64,000 nt of DNA from Okapia johnstoni (GCA_024291935.2 JAGTYA010000026.1:1599501-1663500); one strand, 5' to 3'. Counted from the first letter of the stretch, positions 35,326-46,555 are shown. Translations and numbers: made by a program. The notes: a model not told the origin generated them from the sequence alone.

Positions 35326-36104
35326 CTCAGGGGGAAGTGCCTGAGACTAACGACACCTTCAAAGACTTGACGCCCAGGGAGCGATCCCCGCCACGTCTTT
35401 GCTCAGCTCACTCTCTGTCCTCTCGGGTGGCTGGCTAGGCCACAGCAGGTGGCTGTGGACACCTCACACCTCACCAAGTGCATGGGGAGCAGCTCCAAGT
35501 GCAAACGTGGGCAGGGTAGGGGGGCTCACGAGATCACATGAACAGTCTCAGGAGTGTGGCGGGCCGCGGTTGATGGATTCTTCTCAGCAGAGTCTCGGAA
35601 GCAGTCCGCATTCACACAAGGGGGCAACAGCGTGTGTTCACGGTCCTGCCCCGGGAATATGTTAGTACTCCGGCTCTCTGTCACAATACCGTCCAAAGGG
35701 AAAATGCCCTCTGGACATTTCACAGACAATTGCTCTCGTTCGCCACCCGGATGGCACTGTGGTAACTGGGTATGATGGACAGGGAGGGGCAAGTACTGTG
35801 GATGCACCAGCTAAGACAGGCGAACCCTACACAGTGGAAGATACGCTCCACAAAGACTGAGGGGTCTAATACGTTCACAATCTTTGCCACAAAACTCGGC
35901 AGATTCCCTGGCACCTAGGCTGTCTACAGTGGATAAGGACACTAAACGCGCAGAGCCCTTGGCAGGAGCCATAGGAGAGACACAGCACAGGCCCCTCGGG
36001 TTCTGGAGCAAGGTGGGAGCCCCTGGCAGAGACACCGCGCCTGACCGCTGATCCCCAGTGACCTCATGGTTATAAACACCCACCACGAGCTGGCTTCTGG
36101 GTAT
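35326..36104. other. unassigned block, possibly a degenerate retroelement
   Basis: No gene is recognised. Composition is mixed, and the block sits between the end of an L1 and a Bov-tA. Together with 36329-37040 it gives the impression of one older insertion split by the SINE, perhaps an endogenous retrovirus internal region, but I found no protein motif to support that. Confidence 0.25.
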
Positions 36105-36328
36105 GCGTGCGTGCTAAATTACTGCAGTCATGTCTGACTCTTCATGACCCTATGGATTGTAGCCTGCCAGGCTCCTCTGTCCATGGAATTCTCCAGGCCA
36201 GGATGCTGGAGTGAGTTGCCATACCCGCCTCCAGGGGATCTTCCTGACTCAGAAATTGAACCCGGGTCTCCTGCGGCTCCTGCATTGCACGCGGATTCTT
36301 TACCACTGAGTCATTTGGAAAGCCCAGT
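36105..36328 (-). mobile_element. Bov-tA-type SINE
   Basis: CAGTCATGTCTGACTCTTCA ... GAAATTGAACCCGGGTCTCC ... CACTGAGTCATTTGGAAAGCC on plus. One small internal duplication (CTCCTGCGGCTCCTGCATTG). Confidence 0.92.
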
Positions 36329-37040
36329 GGCTTCTGTCAGACCCACCAAGTCGTAAGATCAGGTCGGCTGGGCAGTGGTCCATCAGGAAACAGAGCTGTC
36401 TGTGACTGGGTCAAGCAGAGGGCCCAGGAAAGCCATGGAAACAAGGACCCCGCCCCACGCCATCCGCTAATGTTGCATTCAGGTCACGGCCCTTGCCTTC
36501 TGGGGAGGCCCCCAGATCCGGGGACAGGGGAGGGGAAGCCCGAGTGTGAGTCCTTGACCGCTTGGCGAGCCATATTCGCGGAAGACCGGAGGCTGCCCCG
36601 CAGCGCCGCCCTCCCCGGGCTGCTGACGGTCGTGGGCTAAATAGCAGATACGGGGGAGCCTTCCAGCGGGCAGAGCCTCGAGGACTGTACTGGCCATACG
36701 TCCGAGCGGAGAGAGAAGCAGGTTTGGGACTCCATATCCAGCAGCTTTAGGCTGTGGGTGTAAAGGTCCCGGTTCCCGGAGGGGGGCTGCGTCCAGCAGG
36801 GGACACTAAAGGAAGAGCTGCCCCCTCGCCCAGGGGCTCTGGGCCCCCAAATCCACACAAGGATACTGTTATCCAAGGGGGTGGGAGGGGGTGTCTGGGG
36901 CTCGGGGGATCCCCATGGGCATTTTGGAGACCCACACCCACACTTCACTGAAAAGGCACAAAACCCAGAGCCAGCATGATAAGTCAAGGTCGCTAGGGGT
37001 TTACCCTGGAGTGGGAGAGACAGGAGTGGAAGGAGGGGTG
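36329..37040. other. unassigned block
   Basis: No gene recognised. See 35326-36104 for a possible common origin. 36560-36660 is CpG-rich. Confidence 0.3.
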
Positions 37041-37340
37041 GGGGGTAGGGTGCTCTGGGGGAACCCGGGGGGGGTAGGGTGCTCTGGGGGAACCCGAGGG
37101 GGGGTAGGGTGCTCTGGGGGAACTCGGGGGGGGTAGGGTGCTCTGGGGGAACCCGGGGTGGGGTAGGGTGCTCTGGGGGAACCCGGGGCGGGTAGGGTGC
37201 TCTGGGGGAACCCGAGGGGGGTAGGGTGCTCTGGGGGAACCCGGGGGGGTAGGGTGCTCTGGGGAGGAACCCGAGTGTTGGGGGTAGGGTGCTCTGGGGG
37301 AACCTGAGTCGGGGGGTAGGGTGCTCTGGGGGGAACCCAA
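37041..37340 (+). repeat. G-rich minisatellite, ten units of 28-33 bp
   Basis: The core TAGGGTGCTCTGGGGGAACC is repeated ten times from about 37046 to 37317, separated by runs of 4-7 G. Every unit has at least three G runs, so the plus strand has strong G-quadruplex potential. The Pro/Ser/Arg-rich minus-strand ORF of 307 codons is an artefact of this array. Confidence 0.95.
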
Positions 37341-38730
37341 AACCTGACCCAACCCCGCTGGCCTGACTGAGCCCCAGGCTCTCACTAAGTCCCCATACGT
37401 CACACTCAACACGCCAGTCTGCCTGCACTTCCAGGGATGGGCCTTGGCGCCTATGGGCCCCAGGTGGCATCAGAGGCTCCCCGGAATAGGTGGTGACCCC
37501 AGGGGGGGCCAGGCCAGGGAGCATCCAAGAAGCAGCAGAAGTTCCAGACTCCCAGACCACCCCCAGGCTCCCCTCTGAGGACGTGCCCCTGGCAGTTCCA
37601 GAGCCTCCAGGTTGAGAACCTGTCCCAGACTCGGCTTGACCTCAGCCCTACAGAGTGCTGGAGCTGGGCGCCTGCCCCTTCGGCCCCTGTCTGTCCCATT
37701 GTGCAAACGGCTAAGGATGGGCGGGTGCCCCTCAGAAGGGTGAGGTGAGCCCCCCTGGGAAGGGGCTTGTGAGGCTCCTCAGAAGCAGAAGTGAGAGGAG
37801 ACTCCCCACTCACCCCTGGGACGCAGAGAGCACCCCTTCCTCCACAAGGAGAAAACATGAGGCACCAAACAACCTGAAATTCACAGCTTTCCTGGGGACC
37901 ACCGGAGAGCTGGGGTCACAGGGTCCCTGTAGACACGCCTGCGAGAGGAGACAGCATGAGCCCCCGCCGACCGGGGCAGAGGACCCCGGAGAAGCATGGG
38001 CTGAAAGTCTCCAGGCATTCATGAGAGCCGAGCGAGGGCTCAGGAGAGGGCACAAGAGCGCTGAGGACGCTGACGTAAGGGAGACGCACAGCCAGCTGCA
38101 GGACCCCATGGGCCCTGGGGACACTCGCAGAGGATTCTCACGAGAGCACCCCTTGTGTGTGGCCCTGGGATGGTGGACCACACCAAAGGCAGGGAAGCCC
38201 CCCGGCCTACTTACTCCCCGCATCTCCCCTCTGGGGCACAAGCCTGAGATGGTGGGGCCAGTGCAGGCACACTGTCACACTTGGGTCCCCAGTAAAGACA
38301 CACTGCAGCTGGGGAAAGAGTCCTCGGGACCCCACACCCCCAGCAGAGAGATAAGACGCACAGCCTGGGACTGGAGTCTTGAGAAGGCTTTACCCACAAC
38401 ATACAGCGTTAATCAGAAAAACAGAGAACAGCCCCAGGCCTACCACCAGGCTGACGAGTAACAGGTGATGGTGGACATCGCAGGCAAAGTTCCGGGGGCG
38501 CAGAAAGATTCACCATCGGAGGCCCAGCACAAAGGTGATGCTTCAGGCTGGAGGTGGAGCTGATGCCTGCCAAGAAGGACTGTTTGCACACCAAACACAA
38601 GGTGATGCAGAAGGAATCTGATGCAGGTGGTGGTGTGTCTGAGGGTAACCATGGCAACACAACACCCAAACCCAACTCCATTCCCAACCAGACTGACTGC
38701 AGTCTCCACAATGAAACAGCATCAAAAAGA
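37341..38730. other. single-copy DNA
   Basis: No gene recognised. A 238-codon plus frame (37745-38461) resembles no family. The 3' part (38400-38730) is A-rich and could be old retroelement DNA. Confidence 0.4.
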
Positions 38731-39042
38731 AAGTGAAAGTCGCTCAGTTGTGTCCGACTCTTTGCGACTCCGTGGACTGTACAGTCTGTGGAATTCTCCA
38801 GACCAGAATAGTGGAGTGGGTAGTCTTTCCCTTCTCCAGGGGATCTCCCCAATCCAGGGATAAAGCCCAGGTCTCCTGCACTGCAGGTGGATTCTTTACC
38901 ATCTGAGCCACCAGGGAAGCCTAAGAATACTGGAGTAGGTAGCCTATCCCTTCTCTAGCGGATCTTCCTGACCCAGAAATTGAACTGGGGTCTCCTGCGT
39001 TGCAGGCAGATTCTTTACCAGCTGAGCTACTAGGAAAACCCC
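38731..39042 (-). mobile_element. Bov-tA2-type dimeric SINE
   Basis: AGTGAAAGTCGCTCAGTTGTG start, first head ending CATCTGAGCCACCAGGGAAGCC (38920) and second head ending CCAGCTGAGCTACTAGGAAAACC (39039), on the minus strand. Same architecture as 29125-29441 and 42967-43282. Confidence 0.93.
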
Positions 39043-39096
39043 ATCAAAAAGAAGGACATCCTCATTTCCCAGCATAAAACTGTTTACCCCAGGAGA

Positions 39097-39275
39097 CTTC
39101 CCTGGTTGTCCAGTGGCTAAGATTCCTTTCTCCCAATGTAGGGGGCCCAGATCCAACCCCTTGTCAGGGAACCAGATCCCACATGCCACAGCTAAGAGTT
39201 TGCATGCCACAATGAAAGATACTGCATGCTACAAGACCCAGCACAGTCAAATAAATAAATATTGTTTAAAAATTA
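39097..39275 (+). mobile_element. CHR-type SINE
   Basis: ACTTCCCTGGTTGTCCAGTGG head, GGGGGCCCAGATCCAACCCC, ACATGCCACAGCTAAGAG and an AAATAAATAAAT tail, on plus. Confidence 0.9.
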
Positions 39276-39845
39276 TTTTTAAAAAACCTATTTACCCCAG
39301 TCTCTGCTGTCCTCCACAAGATGTCTGGGTTTCAGCAAGAATTATGAAGCTGTAAAAAAGTCAAGAAAAGACAACACCCTGTCAAGAGAAAGCGGTGAGA
39401 ACAACCAGACTCAGGCATGAAATAGACTCTCAGGACATTTTAAGTAAATGTGATAAATATGTTAAAGACTCTAATGGGAAGGAGGGCAACATGCAAGATC
39501 AGAGAGATTTCAGCAAAGAGGTGGGAACTCGAAGGAAAAGTCAAATGGAAATGCTAGAATGAAAAACGCCATAACAGAAAGCATGGGTTCATCAGTAAAG
39601 TTGACCCAGTCAAGGAAAGAGCTGGGGAACCTGGAGATGGGGCCACAGAAAACACTCAGACTGAAACACAAGGAAGAAAAATAATAAAAGAGGGAGAAAA
39701 AATAGAACAAGGCACCCAAGAGCGGTGGGTGAGCTGGAAGGAGAGAGCACAGACACGGCTGAGTCTCAGAGGAGGAGAGAGGACGAACAGTGCAGGAGAA
39801 ACAGCCGAAGACAGAATGGGTGAGTTTCACAGAGTTACTGACGAA

Positions 39846-39978
39846 AACGAATCCCACCTGGAGAAGGGGAGGGCTGCCCACTCCAGAATTAGCTAGAGAG
39901 ACCCATGGACAGAGGCTCCAGTCCACAGGGTCGCAAGGGGTCGGACACGACTGAGTTACTAACAGTTTCAGTTTCAAC
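39846..39978 (+). mobile_element. Bov-tA fragment
   Basis: GGAGAAGGGGAGGGCTGCCC ... CACAGGGTCGCAAGGGGTCG ... GACTGAGTTACTAAC matches the BovB-derived half of a Bov-tA; the tRNA-like head is missing. Confidence 0.85.
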
Positions 39979-40276
39979 AAATCATACATCTAAGAAGCTT
40001 GGAGAACTTCAAGCAAGACAAATATCATAAAAAAGAACCCAAGGTAATCACATTCAGATGCTGAAAACCCACAACAAAAGAGGAAATCTTGAAAGTAGCC
40101 AGGAAAACAAGGTACACTGCTTTCAGAGGGAAAGGACAATATTAACAGCATACTTCTCATCAGAGACCAGGTAAACTGAGGATAAAAGGGGACAAAAGAC
40201 TCTTGACCCAGAATTCTACACTCATTGCAAATATATTTCCAAAAAAAAAAAAAGAGAGAGAGAGAAGTAAAACCTT

Positions 40277-41350
40277 TATGCTCAAAATCCTCCAAGCTAG
40301 GCTTCTGCAGTACGTGAACCGAGAACTTCCAGATATACAAACTGGATTTAGAAAAGGCATGGGAAACAGAGATCAAATTGCCAACATCCTTTAGATCATA
40401 GAAAAAGCAAGGGACATGGAACAATGGACTGGTTCAAAATTGGGAAAGGAGCATTTCCAGGCTGTATATTGTCACTCTGTTTATTTAACTTATATGCAGA
40501 GTACACCATGTGAAATGCCGGGCTGGATGAATCACCAACTGCAATCAAGATTGCCAGGAAAAATATCAATTACCTCAGTTATGCAGATGACACCACCCGT
40601 ATGGCAGAAAGTGAAGAAGAACTAAAGAGCCTCTTGATGAAGGTGAAAGAGGAGAGCAAAAAAGCTGCCTTAAAACTCAACGTTCAAAAAACTGAGATCA
40701 TGGCATCCAGTCCCATCACTTCATGGCAAATAGATGGGGAAAAGATGGAAACAGTTACAGACTTTATTTTCTTGGGCTCCAAAATCACTGCAGACAGTGA
40801 CTGCAGCTACAAAACTAGAAGAGGCTTGCTTCTTGGAAGGAAAGCTATGAGAAACCTAGACAGAATATTAAAAAGTAGAGATATCACTTTGCTGACAAAG
40901 GTCCATATAGTCAAAGCTACAGTTTTTCCAGTAGTCATGTATGGATGTGAAAGTTGGACTATAAAGAAGGCGGAGTGTCAAAGAACTGATGCTTTCAAAC
41001 TGGTGCTGGAGAAGGCTCTTGAGAGTCCCTTGGACTGCAAGGAGATCAAACCAGTCCATCCTAAAGGAAATCAGTCCTGGATATTCATTGGAAGGACTGA
41101 TGCTGAAGCTGAAACTCCAATACTTTGGCCACCTGATGTGAAGAGCTGACTCATTTGAAAAGACCCTGATGTTGGGAAAGATTGAGGGCAAGAGGAGAAG
41201 GGGACGACAGAGGATGAGATAGTTGGATAGCATCACTGACTTGATGGACATGAGCTTGAGCAAACTTCAGGAGATAGTGAAGGACAGGAAAGCTTGGCAT
41301 GCTGCCGTCCACGAGGTTGCAAAGAGTCGGACACGACTTACCAACTAAAC
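40277..41350 (+). mobile_element. BovB LINE, 5'-truncated, internal deletion, long open 3' part
   Basis: Begins within the RT domain (MLKILQARLLQYVNRELPDI, 40280 on), loses the block containing RT motif A, and retains LSYADDTT, with the catalytic-type YADD at 40580-40591. A 182-codon frame then runs from 40601 to 41149 (LKSLLMKVKEESKKAALKLN ... VMYGCESWTIKK). 3' end at about 41350. It sits in old L1 after an A-rich stretch (40246-40270). Not functional. Confidence 0.93.
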
Positions 41351-41736
41351 AACATTTATAAGAAAGCAAAACCCAGATAATCCATTGCTAAGAAATCTTT
41401 TTTATAAGAAATATTAAAGGAAGTTCTTTGGGCAGAAGGAGCATGATGCCATATGGAAATTTGGATCTTCACAAAGAAAGAAAGAGCACTGAAAAAGGAA
41501 AAAATAACAGAAAAATGAAATTTATTTCGTCCTCAGTTTAGTTGCTCTAAAAGATAACTGGCCTAAAGAAAAAACAGCAATAACGTAACATGTGTCTATA
41601 GCATAGTGCAACTATAATTCACGGCAACAGTAGCACAGATAAGGGGGGAATTGAGAATATGCAACTGCAAATTCCTCACATGACACATCCAGTGAGGTGA
41701 CAGCATTTGGTAGATTGAGTGAAGACGTGTACCGGA

Positions 41737-42030
41737 CTTTCCCGGTGGAGCGATGGATAAGAGTCCGCCTGCCGATGCAGGGAACACAGGTTCGACTGAT
41801 GGTCCAGGAAGATCTCACACGCAGTGGAGCAGCTAAGCTTGCGCACCACAGCCGCTAAGCCTGAGTTCTAGAGCCTGTGCTCGCATAGGAGAAGCCAGTA
41901 CGATGAAAAGCCCACACACCGCAATGAAGAGTAGCCCCTGCCTGCTGCAACCAGAGAAAGCCCGCGTGCAGCAGTGAAGACCCAGCCAACCAAAAGGGGA
42001 GCACAGCCAAAAATAAATAAACACATTTAA
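41737..42030 (+). mobile_element. CHR-type SINE, long form
   Basis: ACTTTCCCGGTGGAGCGATGG head, GATGCAGGGAACACAGGTTC, AGATCTCACACGCAGTGGAG, GCAATGAAGAGTAGCCCCTG and an AAATAAATAAAC tail. Inserted in the L1. Confidence 0.9.
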
Positions 42031-42227
42031 ACATTGTTTAAAGAAGTGTTTCGCAAAACACAGGGTAACGATTACTTGTTTTAGAAAAAAAGACATAAAC
42101 AACAAGGCAACAGGGAAGGTAAAATGAAACAGAGGGCAGAAAGGGGGGAACAAACAACAGGCGGAAAACGTGGGAAAAAGAGCCAGCGAGATTGTCAAGT
42201 TTAATCCAAACATATAGGTGATCCCAC

Positions 42228-42398
42228 TCATTTGGAGACCCGGGTTCGATCCCTGGGTCAGGAAGATCTCCTGGAGAAGGAAATGGCACCCCACTCCAGT
42301 ACTCTTGCCTGGAGAATCCCATGGACAGAGGAGCCTGGTGGGCTACAGTCCATGGGGTCACAGAGTCGGACACGACTGAGCGACTTCACTTTCACTTT
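42228..42398 (+). mobile_element. Bov-tA fragment
   Basis: Starts within the tRNA-like head (CGGGTTCGATCCCTGGGTC) and runs through CACTCCAGTACTCTTGCCTGG to GGACACGACTGAGCGACTTC. The first part of the head is missing. Confidence 0.9.
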
Positions 42399-42966
42399 CA
42401 TTCAATTTAAACAATTTCAATGCACTAATTAAAAGAGATTAGCAAATTGAATAAACAAATTAAGACTCAACTAGATGCTGTCTATGAGAAACTCACTTCA
42501 TAAAAAGACAGAAGTAGGCTGAGAGTAGAAGGTTGGGGAAAACATGTCTACAAACTCTTATCAGAATGGAGCTGGAGGGGCTATACTCACCTCAGGCCAA
42601 GTAGGCTTCAGAACAAGAAATATTACAAAGGGTAAGACAGATATCACACGGCGATAAAAGGATCAGTTTCCCAAGAGAAGAGAACAATCCTACATGTGCA
42701 TGTTCCAAACAGCAGAGGTTCAAAATACAGGAATCAAAAACTGAAAAAAAAAACCCCAAAAAACTCAATATTCAATCATAATTAAAAAAAAAAAAACCTT
42801 TTAGAAAAGCAGGAATATAAGAGAACTTCCTTAACCTAATAAAAGGCATCTTCAAAAAAAGAAAACGTAACATACTAAATGGAAAAGACTGAACGCTCTT
42901 CCCCACGACTGGGGAGAAGGCCTGGCTGGCTGTGCTCACGGCTCCCACCCAGCGTTTTACTGAAGG

Positions 42967-43282
42967 CCTGAAAGTGAAAGTCACTCAGTCATGTCCAGAT
43001 CTTTCTAACCCCATGGACTATTCAGTCCAGGGAATTCTCCAGATCAGAATACTGGAGTAGGTAGCCTTTCCCTTCTCCAAGGAATCTTCCCAACCCAGGG
43101 ATCAAACCCAGGTCTCCCACATTGCAGGCGGATTCTTTACCAGCCGAGCCACAGGGAAGCCCAAGAATACTGGCGTGGGTAGCCTATCCCTTTTCCAGTG
43201 GATCTTCCTGACCCAGGAATCGAACCAGGGTCTCCTGCATTGCAGGTGGATTCCTTACCAACTGAGCTACCAGGGAAGCCCT
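42967..43282 (-). mobile_element. Bov-tA2-type dimeric SINE
   Basis: CTGAAAGTGAAAGTCACTCAG start, first head ending GCCGAGCCACAGGGAAGCCC (43162), second head ending ACTGAGCTACCAGGGAAGCC (43280), on the minus strand. Inserted in the L1. Confidence 0.93.
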
Positions 43283-43376
43283 TGTCAGTGTAATAAGACA
43301 AGAAAAAGCAACAAAGGACATACAGATTGGAAAAAAACCATCTCCATTCACAAAGGCATGAATGTTTTATACAGAG

Positions 43377-43481
43377 ATCTCCTGCAAAAACTACAGAAAA
43401 CTAGAACTGATAAGAGAAGTTAGCAAGAAATCTCCTGCAAAAACTACAGAAAACTAGAACTGATAAGAGAAGTTAGCAAGA
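43377..43481 (+). repeat. perfect 53-bp tandem duplication inside L1
   Basis: Bases 43377-43428 and 43430-43481 are identical (ATCTCCTGCAAAAACTACAG ... GAAGTTAGCAAGA). Intact L1 has this sequence once, so this is a local duplication. Confidence 0.95.
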
Positions 43482-44062
43482 TCTCAGTATAAAGTCAATA
43501 TGCAAAACTAATTCTATTTCTGTATATTTGTTGTTGTTCAGTCACTAAGTCGTGTCTGATTCTTTGTGACCCCGTGGACTGCAGCATGCCAGGTTCCTCT
43601 GTCCTCCGCTATCTCCCAGAGTTTGCTCAAATTCATGTCCACTGAGTCAGTGTTTCTGTCTAACAATTTCATCTTCTGCTGCCCCCTTCTCCTTTCACAG
43701 CATTGGGGCCTTTTCCAATGAATCAGCTCTTGGCATCAGGTGGACAAAGTACTGGAACTTCAGCTTCAGCATCAGTCCTTCCAATGAATATGCAGGGTTG
43801 ATTTCCTCTAGAATTGACTGGTTCGATCTCCTTGCTCTTCAGGAGTCTTCTCCAGCACCACAGTTTGAAAGCATCAATTCTTTGGCACTCAGTCTTTTTT
43901 ATGGTCCAACTCTCACATCCGTACATATCTACTGGAAAAGCCGTAGCTTCAACTATACAAACCTTTGTCAGCAAAGTGATGTCTCTGCTTTCTAATATAC
44001 TGCCTAGGTTTGTCATGGCTTTCCTTCCAAGGGCCAGGCATCTTTTAATTTCATGGCTGCAG

Positions 44063-44276
44063 GGCTTCCCCAGTGGCTCAGCGGTAAAGAATCCTCCGGC
44101 AGTGCAGGAGCCACAGGAGACATGGGTTTGATCCCTGGGTTGGGAAGATCCCCTGGAGGAGGGCATGGCAACCCACTCTAGTATTCTTGCCTGGAGAATC
44201 CCACGGGCAGAGGAGCCTGGCGGGCTACAGTTCATAGGGTTGCAAAGAGTCAGATATGACTGAAGTGACTTAGCAC
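44063..44276 (+). mobile_element. Bov-tA SINE in BovB
   Basis: GGGCTTCCCCAGTGGCTCAG head, B-box-like GGTTTGATCCCTGGGTTGG and GACTGAAGTGACTTAGCACAC end, on plus. It replaces a short stretch of BovB. Confidence 0.92.
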
Positions 44277-44507
44277 ACGTGCTTGATGGGACTGAACATC
44301 ATGATCTTAGTTTTTGAATGTTGAGTTTTAAGTCAGCTTTTTCACTCGCCTCTTTCACTTTCATCAAAAGGCTGTTTAGTTTCTCTTCACTTTCTGCCAT
44401 TAGGGTGGTGTCATCTGCGTATCTGATGTTATTGATATTTCTCCCCGCAATCTTTCTTTTTTAGTTCTATCAGTTTATTGCTACCAACCCATCTCCCTGC
44501 ACCCTCA

Positions 44508-44622
44508 TGCACGCGTGCTCAGTCATGTAACCCCATGGACTGCAGCCCGCCAGGCTCCTCTGTCCATGGACTTTTCCAGGCAAGAATACTGGAGTGGGTT
44601 GCCATTTCCTTCTCCAGGTCCC
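44508..44622 (-). mobile_element. Bov-tA fragment in BovB
   Basis: CACGCGTGCTCAGTCATGTAA ... TTTTCCAGGCAAGAATACTGG ... CCATTTCCTTCTCCAGG on plus. The tRNA-like head is missing. Confidence 0.88.
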
Positions 44623-45529
44623 CACAATCTTGATTCCAGCCTGAGTTTCATTCATCCCGGCATTTTGCATAGAAGTTACATAAGCAGGGTGACACATGCA
44701 GCCTTGATGTACTCCTTTCCCAATTTGGAATCAGTCCATTGTTCCATGTCCGGTTTAACTGTTGCTTCTTGACTTGTATACGGATTTCTCAGGAGGCAGG
44801 CAAGGTGGTCTGGTATTCTCATCTCTTTAAAAAATTTTCCACAGTTTGCTGTGATCCACACATTCAAAGAAAGGCTTTAGTGCAGTCCATGAAACAGAAG
44901 TAGATGTTTTTCTGGAATTCCTTTGCTTTTTCTATGATTCAATGGATGTTGGCAATTTGATCTCTGGTTCCACTGCCTTTTCTAAATCCAGCTTGTGCAT
45001 CTGGAAGTTCTCGGTTCATGTGCTGTTGAAGCCTAGCTTGAAGGATTTCGAGCATTACCTTGTTAGCATGTGAAAAGAGCGCAATTGTTGCCCTTTTGGG
45101 GACTGGAATGAAAACTGAGCTTTTTCAGTCCTGTGACCACTACGGAGTCTCCCACATTTCCATTTGTAGAACGAATCCATATTTCATTTTACTATGTATT
45201 TATTATTTACTGAGATTACTAAAAGCTGCAGTAATCAAGATAGTGTGTCACCATGAACAGAAAGACTCATAGATCAATGGGATATAATAGAAGCCCAGAA
45301 ACAGATGCACAAAAATATAGCTAACTTAATTGCACTTTGGCCAAGATGCAAAGGCAATTCAATAAGGTATAGTTGCGCAACAAATGATACTGGATCAACT
45401 GCACAACCAGGTGCAAAAAATGAAAAAACTAACTCAAAATAAATCACATACCTCTATGTAAAATATAAAGCTATAAAACATCTAGAAGAAAACATAGGAG
45501 AAAATCCCTGTGACCTGGATAGCCATAGC

Positions 45530-45942
45530 CTCTGGCCTCAGCACGACTGACATTTGGGGCCAGATAATTCTCTTTTGTGGGGCTTCCCATGCGGCTCAGT
45601 GGGAAAGAATGCACTTGCCAGTGCAGGAGACACAGGAGATGAGGGCTCAGTCCCTGGGTCAGGAAGATCCCCTGGAGTAGGAAAAGGCAACCCGCTCCAG
45701 TATTCTGGCTTGGAAAATTCCATAAGTGGAGAAGCCTGGTGGGCTACAGTCCATGAGGCCACAAAGAGACAGACATGACCGAGTGACTGGGCACACACAC
45801 AACTGTTTGTCATGAGGACTTGTCCTGAGCGCTGTCAGATGTGTAGCCAAATACCTGACGATATGACAACCAAAAATATCACCAGATAATGCCAGATACC
45901 CCAAGAGGACAAAGGGTTGCTAGTTGAGAACCACCGGGTTAG
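45530..45942 (-). mobile_element. MER5A (hAT-Charlie MITE), split by a SINE
   Basis: Left half 45530-45577 (CACGACTGACATTTGGGGCC, AGATAATTCTCTTTTGTGGGG) and right half 45801-45942 (ACAACCAAAAATATCACCAG, GTTGCTAGTTGAGAACCACC) together follow the MER5A consensus in reverse orientation. The Bov-tA lies between them. On both sides the surrounding sequence is late L1 ORF2, so three layers are visible: L1, then MER5A, then SINE. Confidence 0.88.
45578..45800 (+). mobile_element. Bov-tA SINE inside MER5A
   Basis: GGCTTCCCATGCGGCTCAG head, CAGTCCCTGGGTCAGGAAG and AGACATGACCGAGTGACTGGG end, on plus. Confidence 0.92.
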
Positions 45943-46315
45943 GTGAAGAGTTCTTAGATGTGACACCATAAAAGACAAAGAAAAAGATACATTGGATTTT
46001 GTTAAATTTAAAACTCTTCCTCTGCAACAGGCAATGCGAAGACATTAAAAGGCAAACTGGGAGAAAATACTAGCAAATCACGTATCAGGTACAGAACTTG
46101 TACCCAGAATATGCAAAGAATTCTCAAAGCTCATAATAAGAAAATAAACCAATTTAAAAACCAGCAATGCAGATACACGATGCCAAATAAACACATGAAA
46201 AGGCACCATCAGTCACCGGGGAAATGAAGTTAAAGCCACAATGGTACCAGGATCTGCCTATTTCAAAGGCCAGGAATACAGCAACAAGAGAGACACAGAA
46301 AGGACACGCCCAGTG

Positions 46316-46555
46316 CTGGCGAGGGTGGGGTGGGTGGTGGGCCCCCTGCTGCTGGAGGGGGCCAAGGCGGTGCTGGGGCAGCACGCCTGCGCTCCTGGGT
46401 GGCGCAGCCTTCGGCACCGGTGAGGGCCTAGGACGGCTGGGTGGGGGCACCGGGAGGGCAGAGGCCACCCCAGGGGGCCAGGCTTCCCCCACAGCTGGAG
46501 AAGCCAGGGCCCTGTTGGCACAGTCTGAGAGCAGCAAGGCCGCACCTGCTCCAGA
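46316..46555. other. GC-rich single-copy DNA
   Basis: Composition shifts sharply from AT-rich L1 to GC-rich at about 46316, marking the end of the repeat nest. Confidence 0.6.

Larger units (their letters stand above)
43526..45165 (-). mobile_element. BovB LINE, truncated, interrupted by two SINEs
   Basis: Minus-strand BovB from the 3' end (TTCAGTCACTAAGTCGTGTC at 43537) into the RT domain (about 45163). Segments: 43526-44062, 44290-44500 and 44625-45165. Part of the body between the first two segments is missing. Frames are broken throughout. Confidence 0.92.
39280..46315 (+). mobile_element. large decayed L1 LINE region, nested by ten or more insertions
   Basis: Segments occur in L1 order on plus: ORF1-like (39300-39845, 39985-40265), ORF1-ORF2 junction (41370-41735), ORF2 start (42030-42215, 42405-42760), middle of ORF2 after an internal deletion (42790-42955, 43285-43520), late ORF2 (45166-45525) and 3' part (45945-46315). 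Every frame has stops and much of ORF2 is gone. The element is interrupted by BovB twice, by Bov-tA/CHR SINEs and by MER5A. In each case the L1 resumes close to where it stopped. Confidence 0.85.

Noticed and set aside
36637..37560. 307-codon Pro-rich minus-strand ORF
   Set aside because: Produced by the G-rich minisatellite at 37041-37340.
42228..42290. tRNA gene candidates (B-box-like GGTTCGATCCC here and in other SINEs)
   Set aside because: They are heads of Bov-tA and CHR SINEs; no cloverleaf can be formed and the SINE body follows.
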